Source: Symsagittifera roscoffensis (taxonomy: Eukaryota > Xenacoelomorpha > Acoela > Convolutidae). Taken from it: 64,000 nt of DNA. Both the position numbers and the translations under genes were made by a program. Under the pieces are notes generated by a model. The model was given only the letters and a program-made list of their open reading frames with translations, searched no databases and was not told where the DNA came from. Position 1 is the stretch's first letter. Every line of letters starts with the position of its first letter. Shown here one piece after another: positions 24,201-31,460 of this stretch. The stretch covers positions 61,543,850-61,607,849 of the forward strand of contig NC_087063.1 of the NCBI RefSeq assembly GCF_963678635.1. Direction: 5' to 3'.

Positions 24201-26081
24201 AAATTACTTGAGCTTGAGATATAGTTTACTCTAATAGTTTCAGAAGAAAAAATGAAAGTTTTTTGCCATTGAGTTGCTTGCATATCCTGAAAAAGTTGTT
24301 GAACTTTCCTTAATATTTTTCAAAAAGCGGTCGATATGAAAATGTTCACTGAATTACTTTACTGTAGGTTCCTTCTTGCACTGGATCCGCAAGGAAGAGA
24401 GGGCGACAGGCTTCCTAGAGTGCTGAGAAAGTTCGACCCTAAGGAGGTTTGCTGTGGAACTGCGGCTATGTACTGCAAGTTCGGAGAGCTGTGTAACTAC
24501 GGCAAAAAATGCAAATACTTGCACAGGACGGTTAAAGAGAATAGACGCATGCGCAGTAAGAGACACCCTTCTGGTGCTTCGAATGCTTCGACCAGTTCCA
24601 GTGGATCCTACGGAGGCTACAGTTTAGATGACAGCGATAGTGTGTCTCAGAGATTCCGGCCATCTGGAGCAGGTTCCAGGGATACATCGACAATGTATGG
24701 ACCGCCACCAGCTATTACATTGCACGAGGCGTACATGCAGGGCCAGAATGCTGCTGGTGGGTCTTTGTCGCATTTCGGAAATGGTCAAAGAGTGGGACTG
24801 GGAAATGTGGGTCTGCCAATGAACAAGTCTCTTCATAACTCGGGTAGTCTCTACCCACAAGAACACAGATCGGACTTCAGCGACTGTAGTTCTCTGGCCT
24901 CGTCTGGCCGAAACAGTGGCAGTATGATGTCCCTGCTTTCAACTGGCTCCTCGTCCAATCGTGGCTCGGGATCCCAGCATGGTGATAATTTGTCTCTGCT
25001 GAGCGGACACACCAGCTTTGTGCTAGCCCCAGTTTATGAAAGTCCCCTCGACGACAGCCGCAACGCAAATGTTAGTGACACTGCGAGTATGTATGGATCA
25101 ATTGCAACAATGGACTCTTTTGACAATAGCACTGATATGTCGAATCTCTCGACATCCTACGCTGCCATGGCCCACTCAAGTAATAACCAAGTCATGCAAT
25201 CAGTGCAGCAACAGCAGATGATTTACATGCCGGGCCAGTTTCAACAGCAACAGCAGTTGGTAGCTGCCCAACAAAATGTATCTATTGCAGCATTGAATGT
25301 GCAAATGGAAAACATGTCAACCGGTCGGAATAACAATGTAGGCAATGGTGGTTCCGGAGCCATTGCGAGGAATGGCAACGAAATTGCGCTGAAAAATGAC
25401 TACATATATCAACCGGAAGTGGAGGCTATAACAGACAAGGTAGGTAGTCCGACTGCGGGAACTTCGGCTGATGCATCTTCCCAGGGAGAAGCGAATAGTG
25501 GAAATGGGAACGAGGAACTGGAAGATAAGACAAATTCCAAAGATGGAAATCCGACACCCGAACAACGGGCCACGGAGGAAAGCAAGAAAAAAGTTGCACT
25601 GCATTTGGTACCGGGAGAAAATGCTACAAATACGGAAGAAAGTGAAGAAGCGGATGTTGATATTTCGAGAAATGAAATAGGCATGTTGCTACAGGCTAAG
25701 ATCAACCTACAGGCGGCCGCACAGACAATCGCGCTGGTCGCGGAATTGTTTCCGGTCTCACTTTGCCTGCTGGCCAGTCAATTGCACCCGGGAATCAATA
25801 CTCAAAAACAGAAGTTCTGCATGGTGGTCAGTGGTATGTTCCAAACCTACCAAGCACAGCACTCTGATGAAGTGCTGAACAGCACTGAGTTCTGGGATCC
25901 AATGTTGAACAGTGTCAACAGATCTGTAATTGTGGTGATAAGACTCCTGAGGCACTCAGGCTATCCCCTCTTTAATATTTTAATGATGTTCCCCGAAGTG
26001 TTGTCTGAAAAAACGGAGAAGACAGCGACCTTGACTGCTCGAGACATACGAGAAAGAATTCGACCTTTTGTGGGTGTATGA
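11842..26081 (+). CDS. ZC3H12/Regnase-like endoribonuclease (NYN domain plus CCCH zinc finger), six exons
   Basis: Predicted exons are 11842-12206, 12763-12949, 13160-13617, 14369-14597, 15826-15950 and 24368-26081. They join in frame (3,078 bases, 1,025 residues) with GT-AG introns. Exons 3-5 encode an NYN/PIN-like RNase domain. The acidic metal-site residues expected from Regnase-1 are present: D330 and N333 (DVSNIA), D407-D408 (DDRF), and D426 and D430 (SNDKFSDL), with the same 18/19-residue spacing between DDRF and SND. Exon 6 opens with the DP.GR.G..LP..LRKF linker and a C-x5-C-x5-C-x3-H zinc finger (C491, C497, C503, H507). A Ser/Gly-rich region, a Gln-rich stretch near 730-760, and a C-terminal helical segment near 892-937 follow. 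Family members cleave stem-loops in mRNA 3' UTRs in the cytoplasm, so this one probably limits selected mRNAs (inference). An in-frame TAA at 11830 precedes the first ATG. The orthology class (ZC3H12 A-D) cannot be decided. Confidence 0.9.
12474..12740 (+). repeat. Dispersed repeat family A copy in intron 1
   Basis: Begins AAGAGTCAATGAACGTAAAT and ends in a TTTCTCAGTGAAATAAAAA word. It is collinear with the copies at 16355-16810, 18950-19265, 27895-28262 and 29465-29830. Confidence 0.6.
12763..12949 (+). CDS. ZC3H12-like gene, exon 2 (residues 122-184)
   Basis: The acceptor is TTATTCAG|T and the donor AAG|GTTCAA. It encodes an acidic Ser-rich start (SSDLEEDGLVSS), a Gly run, and a predicted strand-helix segment (EYFTVTITPIQSHIILTEE). 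A dispersed repeat (12474-12740) ends about 20 bases before the acceptor. Confidence 0.8.
13160..13617 (+). CDS. ZC3H12-like gene, exon 3 (residues 185-337), start of NYN domain
   Basis: The acceptor is TTTTTGTAG|AAA and the donor ATGGT|GTAAGT. The first 110 residues hold alternating hydrophobic strands and a helix (YEACKHAICKFLL) that could be a KH-like fold as in N4BP1/KHNYN relatives (inference). The exon ends with LRHVILDVSNIAM, the first strand of the NYN domain with the catalytic Asp and Asn. Most relatives have DGSN; this one has DVSN. Confidence 0.88.
13825..14261. mobile_element. hAT-like MITE in intron 3 with 8-bp target duplication
   Basis: The element spans 13833-14253 (421 bp). 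It begins CAAGGTTGCAT and ends ATGCAACCCTG, which are imperfect terminal inverted repeats. It is flanked on both sides by the identical eight bases TCAGAATC (13825-13832 and 14254-14261). CA[AG]GG termini and 8-bp duplications are the hAT hallmark. The interior is rich in GATTTAAATC and GATTTTTATT words, and no coding sequence is visible. Confidence 0.85.
14369..14597 (+). CDS. ZC3H12-like gene, exon 4 (residues 337-413), NYN middle
   Basis: The acceptor is TTTTTAAG|A and the donor TTACAG|GTTCGA. It encodes HGQEKFSWPGVKIAYDHF, the Regnase-type HG..E.FS..G motif, then the LIVPHFRR strand and THDDRFMLQ, which carries the paired metal-binding Asp residues. Confidence 0.9.
14747..14780. repeat. 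Perfect 13-bp stem hairpin in intron 4
   Basis: CCTATTACTTGCC and GGCAAGTAATAGG are perfect inverted arms separated by TAGTCCC. Confidence 0.75.
14943..15322. mobile_element. Long foldback element in intron 4
   Basis: Arms of about 165 bases at 14943-15109 and 15155-15322 are reverse complements with roughly 80-85% identity. The outer ends are TTTCAACCAATGAAATGAAC and GTTCATTTCATCGGTTGAAA; the inner ends are TTATTTGGTTATTC and GAATAGCCAAATAA. The loop is about 45 bases. No target duplication was identified. In the pre-mRNA this would form a long imperfect duplex. Confidence 0.8.
15328..15761. mobile_element. hAT-like deletion-derivative element in intron 4 with 8-bp target duplication
   Basis: The element spans 15336-15753 (418 bp). 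It begins CAGGGTTGGCA and ends TGCCAACCCTG (perfect 11-bp terminal inverted repeats) and is flanked by AGTTGAAC at 15328-15335 and 15754-15761. The minus strand at 15387-15587 has a 66-codon frame whose FKPIAVSLDKLQSEK segment resembles the hAT transposase region with the P-I-A..LD.LQ pattern. It therefore looks like an internally deleted copy of an autonomous hAT element. Confidence 0.88.
15826..15950 (+). CDS. ZC3H12-like gene, exon 5 (residues 414-455), NYN end
   Basis: The acceptor is TGTTTTAG|CTG and the donor GACGT|GTAAGT. It encodes AVIVSNDKFSDLARENPAW, carrying the last two acidic site residues, and the following RELTRDFVCTFIFVKD strand. The exon is followed by an intron of 8.4 kb. 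Confidence 0.9.
16355..16810 (+). repeat. Dispersed repeat family A copy in intron 5
   Basis: Contains ACGTAGTTCAGACTCTTATG (matching the end of gypsy pol at 2566-2600), then a TTGATCCAGTTTCTCAAATT word, and ends in GTCCATTGTCTGTTGGCTAT. Confidence 0.65.
17085..17235 (+). repeat. Partial family A copy in intron 5
   Basis: Carries the TATTGATCCAGTTTTCTCTA and AATGTCAATCATGAAAGATT segment in the same order as the other family A copies. Confidence 0.45.
17255..17480 (+). repeat. Foldback family B, single arm
   Basis: Contains GGGTTTTTCTCGAAACTGAA, an ATCACGACTGAAAGG word, and CCGATGATTATTTAAGTACC, in the same order as the left arm at 18040-18240. Confidence 0.6.
17990..18560. mobile_element. 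Foldback family B element (inverted pair) in intron 5
   Basis: The left arm (about 18040-18240) and right arm (about 18355-18555) are reverse complements with roughly 70-75% identity and a loop of about 115 bases. Shared landmarks are TTTCTCGACATTGACAC / GTCCCAGTATCGAGAAA, CACGACTAAAAG / CTTTCAGTCGTG, and CAATGGTCGGAAC / GTTCCGACCATTTG. Confidence 0.7.
18950..19265 (+). repeat. Dispersed repeat family A copy in intron 5
   Basis: Runs from AGATTCGATAAACGTAGTGA through CTATTGATCCAGTTTTCTCA to CCAATCGTCTGTTGGCTAGG, in the same order as the other copies. Confidence 0.6.
20150..20534. mobile_element. MITE in intron 5 with 8-bp target duplication
   Basis: The element spans 20158-20526 (369 bp) and is flanked by TCCATGCC at 20150-20157 and 20527-20534. 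Termini are GGGGCGTTCAACAGTGCCGA and, reversed, GGGGCAGTGCAACAACGCCG. Both subterminal regions are studded with GCCGAA words over about 75 bases. The 8-bp duplication suggests hAT-type mobilisation, but the ends differ from the CAGGG ends of the two intron 3/4 elements. Confidence 0.85.
21866..21922. repeat. Short direct duplication
   Basis: ATTGATAATAACAATA followed by [AG]TGG occurs twice, 28 bases apart. Confidence 0.6.
21995..22330 (+). repeat. Foldback family B, single arm
   Basis: Contains AGTATAGCCGTTCACTGTGC, CCATTCCGATGATTGTTTGT and GGTACCTGATTTTGCGTGG, in the order of the other B copies at 17.3 and 18.1 kb. Confidence 0.6.
22500..22562. repeat. Short degenerate tandem repeat
   Basis: Four imperfect copies of a TTAAGTCGTAAAAATT-like word. 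Confidence 0.55.
22600..24330. other. Distal part of intron 5, no gene seen
   Basis: AT-rich with a few short unconvincing open frames. The only structured piece is the tRNA-like box pair near 23.4 kb. Confidence 0.5.
23362..23430 (+). repeat. tRNA-like Pol III boxes, possible SINE head
   Basis: TAGCGTAAAGGTAGG resembles an A box and, about 35 bases later, GGGTTCGAACTTGGG resembles a B box (GGTTCGANNCC). No paired acceptor stem was found, so it is not a functional tRNA gene. Confidence 0.4.
24368..26081 (+). CDS. ZC3H12-like gene, exon 6 (residues 455-1025), CCCH finger and C-terminal region
   Basis: The acceptor is TTACTGTAG|GTT and the stop is TGA at 26079. It opens with the LDPQGREGDRLPRVLRKFD linker that directly follows the NYN domain in the family, so no exon is missing from the long intron. 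Next comes the CCCH finger CKFGELCNYGKKCKYLH, a basic stretch (RRMRSKRH), and long Ser/Gly/Asn-rich sequence with QQQQ runs. The C-terminal LVAELFP..L..L.SQLHPG segment resembles the CUE-like C-terminal domain of ZC3H12 proteins (inference). Confidence 0.9.
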
Positions 26082-26770
26082 TTGTGCTCTGCTGAGTTCT
26101 TGCAAACTGATTACTGGCAAACACAACATCTTCCGATTATTTGGTGTGGCTGCTGCACGCGAAGAAGATGACATGACTGATCACCGCCACTTTGAGGCGA
26201 CTATTTAATCTAAACGTGAAAATTTCTTTTTATGGAACCCGTGGACCTGCAAATTGTAACTGGAACCATGACATATTATTTTCGAAATGAACTCCTAAAA
26301 TTAGATGAAATTAGAATTTGGTGTTTTTGTAGCATCAACCACGTAATAAATGCACGGACATAGCAGATCAGATCAAATGATTGATGAAAACTATCTATCC
26401 ACTAGATCTAATGAGAAAGACTGAAGAACTCTTTCCTTCTTGCATCTGTGTTCACTTTTAGTTGCACACCATTTTCTATTGTGATGAGCTAATCTGAAAA
26501 TGATTTTATTATTACCAATAATTGCTTTGGTTTTGGACACATGACTGATATTTATGAACGCTCGGCGACATGGATCAAACAAATGCTGAATGCGGTTAAA
26601 TGAATTAAAATAGAAATTTGAAAAATCTGACCGAAAAGGTTGTTATTCAACCGTAGGTGGTTTACGTAAAATTATACATTGGCACTTATCATTTTTGTCC
26701 AAAAATAATGCAAGTTATTTAATTCTTGTGTGTAATGCAGTAAATAAATAAAGAAAACTGATGGTGGTAC
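26082..26770 (+). other. 3' UTR and polyadenylation signals
   Basis: Two overlapping AATAAA signals lie at 26743-26748 and 26747-26752, about 665 bases after the stop codon. They are the first well-placed pair and predict cleavage near 26765-26785. No repeat of the families above is seen in this UTR. Confidence 0.6.
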
Positions 26771-27639
26771 AAAAAAACGCCTGGACGCTTTGATGTGCTA
26801 TCTCAAAAAATTGTACCACGATCTAAGTTCTGGCTCTTATAGAAAGACGACAGAATCTGATTTGAATCATTGAGTTATATTTGAAATGTGCTTGGTAAGA
26901 ATTCTCCTTTTATCTACTTTGTAACCAAAAGAGTATTTTCCGAATAGATTTACGAACTTCTTCTTGTATCAAGTCAAACGTACGCTAAAGAGCGGACATA
27001 GGCGAAAAAAGCTCCTCTTTCTACGGGTTGTCCGTTTTTACTATCTATGTATATGTATTTGTAAACGACGGTTGAATGTGTTTGCTTGACACGAACCTGC
27101 TGGTTGACTTGGGATGCACTTCAATTTTGAGATGCCGGCCACTTTTGTTCTGTGCTACTAGAAGTTCCGATACGAAACTAGCGAGCCTTAGATGGACTCG
27201 AATAATGTATCATAAGTTCTATCATTCACAATTCAAGCTACTTTGGAAGAATTTCCAAAACGTTTTTGCAAATCGATCGAGAAGAAACAGCTTAAAATTT
27301 TTGCTTTCGAAAGCATGGCATTTGTCGATAGCATACAATATTTAGTCAACTTAGGCGAGTAAGACTGAAATTATTTTCATCCTTGAATTCATTTATTCGA
27401 AACTAGTTCCTAAAGCGGAGTTTCTACCTGCTTTCTCACAGAAAAACACTAGTGCAATACATTAAATCCTTAAATTGTTCAACTAATAATTTTTTCATTT
27501 AGTTGCTCAGTGTAAGCTGGTTTCAAAGACCTGCATTTTTCATATTGGTATGTCTTTTTTCTACGCTTGCGATTAACTCGGAATATTGGCTTTTTAATGT
27601 TAGTAATTTGTATCATTTGATAGCTTGTTTTAGAACAAA

Positions 27640-27895
27640 TTCAAATTTCTTCGCTTCTCCGGTACACTTGGCTTTAAGGTAACGGCTACACCTGGGATGG
27701 CAAATATCCAAGATTTCAATCCCTTTAGACCTTGTTTTTTTTTCAAGCAGCAAATATTCCTTTTAAGAAAAATATTGGCCTATCATTTGTCTGCTAATGT
27801 TTTGTCGGCTGAGTCGCCTCATCACGGGCTTCTGAGCTGCAAGTAGTTTCCATATACTTGCGAAAATTGTTGATTTACTCCTGTAATTAGGGGGA
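27640..27895 (+). repeat. SINE-like repeat family C, copy 1
   Basis: Aligns with 28585-28830: CCTGGGATGGCAAA, a decayed B box, a T run, AGTATTCCTT-type word, TTTGTCTGCTAATGTTTTGTCGGCT and GTAGTTTCC. The parts occur in the same order and spacing. Confidence 0.6.
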
Positions 27896-28262
27896 AAATC
27901 TTTTTTCAGCAAAAGATTGAAGATTTGTTCAGGCTCTAATTTACGCTTTTGTGGTTTGACTTTTGATTTTGTTCTAAAATCATATCAATTACTTTGTAAA
28001 AAGGAAGAAAAACACTAGTGAACATCAATGTGATTAAGTTGAGTTTCGAAAGGGGAGTATAATTTTCAGAGAAGCGAACTAAATATTTTTTGTATTGAGC
28101 CAGTTTTCTCAAATTAGGCTAGTTATATCAAAAAAGCCATTAATAAACTAATCTCGAAATTCAAAGCTTGAAGGGCATCAATTTTTATCTTTGAAAAACT
28201 AAAAAAGTTTTGTATTTTTTTAAATTACGTTCATTGACTCATTGTCTGTTGGGTATGTTATA
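27895..28262 (+). repeat. Dispersed repeat family A copy
   Basis: Runs from AAGATTGAAGATTTGTTCAG through GAGCCAGTTTTCTCAAATTA to CATTGTCTGTTGGGTATGTT. It directly follows the family C copy, so the two form a composite. Confidence 0.65.
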
Positions 28263-28584
28263 ATTATACTAGCCCTGACTTTGATTATTTTCTATGCTTT
28301 TGTTTTTTTACTTAAAGGCTTTATATCCTAAATAAATTCGGTTTGTTTTTTTGGCAGCTTCAATATATTTTGTGCCGTTTGAAGGGCAAAAATAAATTAT
28401 TATTCTAAATAATGATAAGTGTAAAAGTGTAAATTTTTGAATCTTAATTTCCAAATTTTTTGTGACAACTAATTCATACGCTTGCGATTAGTAAGCGTTA
28501 TCAAACGGGAGTATAGACTATTTTTTCTAGTTAGCAGGTTGTTTTACAGAACCTCTTGAATCGCTTGTATCTTGGTTCATAATG

Positions 28585-28830
28585 AATTCAAATTTTTATT
28601 CGAGTCCGGCAATTAGTCGGGACGTGAAGATTGAGCCTGGGACGGCAAAGGTCGTGGGTTCGAGTCTTTTTTTTTCAAAGTGGAAGTATTCCTTACCAAA
28701 AACTGTAGGCCTGTAGTTTGTCTGCTTATGTTTTGTCGGCTTAGTTGCCACACCGTAGAATTGGTTTTTTTTGTACGCAATTTTCGAAGTAGTTGCTTTC
28801 AGTGTTTTGAGTTACTCCTGCAATTTTAAA
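28585..28830 (+). repeat. SINE-like repeat family C, copy 2, with intact B box
   Basis: GGTCGTGGGTTCGAGTC is a good Pol III B box. A T run and the tail TTGTCGGCTTAGTTGCCACA follow. It is probably tRNA-derived (inference). Confidence 0.6.
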
Positions 28831-29464
28831 TTTTAATACTTCGTATATTTTGCCGTTTTTGTTTTTTTTTGGCTGAAAAACTTTGATTGGCTTAAATGAT
28901 TTCGGCTTATATGTAATCGGTTTAGTGACATAATTTGGGGTTTTATGCTTTATTCCGGATCGCACAAATTGTAAATATTCTTTGAATAGAATTTATAGTT
29001 CTTCAATAGAAGTTTTTCATGACAACAATTATATTTTTGTTTCAACGGGAAATTGTTTCTTCGGCTTAGTTACCGCTTGTTGATTGTTTTTTCATTTTAT
29101 ATTAATTGCTGTCGGTTGTATTACTGGTCGTTTTTTTTTCCGCAAATAGAATATGATTCCAGACAACATTTAGATTTTTTTAATTTGTGGTTTTTGGAAA
29201 TGTTTTTGAATTTTTTTTTGATTTAGTGGCTTTCTTCTCCTGTCTGCTAGCTTGCACTGCTATTTTTATGTTGTGTAGCAAGTGGTGCAAAGCTCTGTTT
29301 TGCCTTTGTGTTGATTTTTTTACCCAATAGGTGTCTTTAGTGTATTGCCGGCTTAGGTGCGACTCGGTAGATATTTGGCGTTCACGTCAGCGATTGTTTT
29401 TCTGGACGCATCATACGAGTCAAAATTCAGAATTTTTTTGCATATGGTTGTTTTGACAACTTTT
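28831..29464. other. AT-rich intergenic DNA with decayed family C fragments
   Basis: Contains isolated CGGCTTAGTTACC-like (near 29060) and CCGGCTTAGGTGCGACTC (near 29345) words from family C. No gene is seen. Confidence 0.4.
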
Positions 29465-29690
29465 CAGTTTATAAGAGTCGATGAACGTAGATAAGACTCC
29501 TATGAAGGTGCAAATGATTTTTTTATTTTTCATTTTTCTAGGAAAAGATTTAAAAGCTCTAATAACTAATGAAAGGGCAACCATGCAGATTAACGCATCT
29601 ATGTGTGCCCTTGAGTATAAGTATTCTTTTTGAGTTCAATTCAATGTAATCAAATATTAGTTTCGAAAGTGGAATTTGATGTTTCGATTT
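29465..29690 (+). repeat. Family A copy leading into array 1
   Basis: Starts AAGAGTCGATGAACGTAGAT, continues with a TTTTCTAGGAAAAGATT word and TTTCGAAAGTGGAATTTGAT. It then runs without a break into the first array 1 unit, whose opening 140 bases are the rest of the family A sequence. Confidence 0.7.
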
Positions 29691-29960
29691 CTCAGCGTAA
29701 ACAAAAAATAACCTACCTAACACTACCTTAATTGAGTTAATTTTATCAAAAAGTACCAGTCATAAATTGTTCTTGAAATTCAAAGAGCTTCAAGACTATA
29801 TAATTGTTAGTTCGAAATTCGAATTGAATTTTTCACAGAGGAGAAGCTGAGTTTCGCACCTATTGTTATGCAACACAAAAATTAAAAAAACAATAAGTCG
29901 AAAAAAGTATGTTGAAAAAAAAACTAAAGAAATAAAACCTCAATTTGAGAAATTTAGAGG

Positions 29961-29975
29961 CCCAGTAGAACTGGG
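29961..29975. repeat. Hairpin 1 of array 1 unit
   Basis: CCCAGTAGAACTGGG has 6-bp arms and a 3-base loop. It is present in nearly all units, sometimes with one arm mismatch (35698 in unit 4). Confidence 0.6.
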
Positions 29976-30396
29976 AGGTGGCTGTTTATTATTTTTGGAA
30001 TTTGTTTTTTTTATGCTGGATGAAGTGGGTAATTTCAAAAATTCGACTTTGCCCGAAACTTGAGATGCTTTTCGACTAAGATAAGTGAGAAGAGTGGGAA
30101 TTGCAATCTTCCCATTTTCGGAAAATTTTCCTAACAAAAAATAGGGAGTCCCCACTTCTATCGGAAAATTGCTCGTAAACCGGTTCTTTTGATTGAACCA
30201 TTCATCTCAAATTTGATTAGATAGTTCCGAAAGCTCTCTTTTTTTCTGCAATGAGAAGGTCGAAGCAGCTCAGACATAAAATATTACCAAAACCGGTTTT
30301 CTCGATTGCATCTAAAAACTTAGCCTAAGAATTGGCAGGATAATTTTTGGAAACAAGCTCAAAATTATCCAAAAACTGGTCAAAAAATCGTTTATT

Positions 30397-30415
30397 GAAA
30401 TGCGAAAAGCATTTC
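30397..30415. repeat. Hairpin 2 of array 1 unit
   Basis: GAAATGCGAAAAGCATTTC has 7-bp arms and a GAAAA loop. It is unchanged in all eight units (for example 34135, 36125, 38114, 42036, 44041). Confidence 0.75.
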
Positions 30416-31436
30416 GAAAGCGTCTCATTTCAAAAGCGTCTCATTTCGTCCAACTTCGAAAAAAGTAAAACTAAAAAACACAATCACTTACCTTTTCATA
30501 ATACCTGATTTTGTCGAACAGGATTTTTTTGCCGTCAATATGGAAAAATATAATGTGGTTAATCCAATGCAGCATCAGCTTAAACCATTTAATTGTAAAA
30601 AAAAAAACTGAAAAAACCAAGTTTTTCAAAATCAGAAGTGGTAAAATGACACACTTCAGAACTTTCAATTATAGTTTAAAAAATTTCAATCAAAATAAAA
30701 TCCATGCTTAACAAATTAGGTTGTTAAAAAATAGTACTAGGTAGAAAAAGTAACAAAAATGATATTTTCAAATAAACGAAAAATGAACCGAAAGAAAATA
30801 CGAATCCAAAAAACTACGAAATCAACAATTTTTCAATAGCCTTTTTTGAAAATTATTTACCCCTCAGATGTACTCCACTTATTAACCTAACTACCCAGAT
30901 GAGGTACTTTATTTGAGTTTTCAGGAAATTTAGCCATTCCTGAATTGACCATTTTTCATGTTATTTACGGAAAATAGTCTAGTACCCTGTTGTAATACCT
31001 CGCTTATCGCAAGGGTAGCAGAAAACACGCCAGTTTTTTTATTACTCTGCGTTCATTGACTTTTCCAACTGTATGGCTTTACTGACAAAATATTTCTTCA
31101 TAGATCATCTATTTTGGCACATAAACCCTCGCGAAAATATCCTCGTTTTGTTCCCGACCAGTTTTTAGTTTAATAATTTACAGTTACTGAGTTTATGTCC
31201 GGGGTGGTTCACTCATAAATTAATTTCAGATGAGGTACACCGTCTGTTCGTCGCGCTGATCTTATATTCGGCCGGATAGATTCGTGCAACTTCTTAGTCT
31301 AATACCAATCTTTATCTTACTCGTATATCTCCTAGTATCAATAGATCTAGTGTATATTGGTATTTGCGAATTAGATATCAGGAACTGTCTCGAAGGAGAA
31401 TAACTGTCTTCTAAGTTATATTTATTTTGTTCTGTT

Positions 31437-31460
31437 GCTGAAACTATAAATAGTTTCAGC
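31437..31460. repeat. Hairpin 3 of array 1 unit (11-bp arms)
   Basis: GCTGAAACTAT, a two-base loop, then ATAGTTTCAGC. It recurs in all eight units, and most of the variation falls in the loop. Confidence 0.75.

Noticed and set aside
24006-24224. 72-codon open frame as an extra exon in intron 5
   Set aside because: Exon 5 and exon 6 already join in phase at a conserved family motif, so no additional exon is needed.
27076-27345. 89-codon open frame in the intergenic region
   Set aside because: No recognisable motif and no supporting signals; it lies next to decayed repeats.
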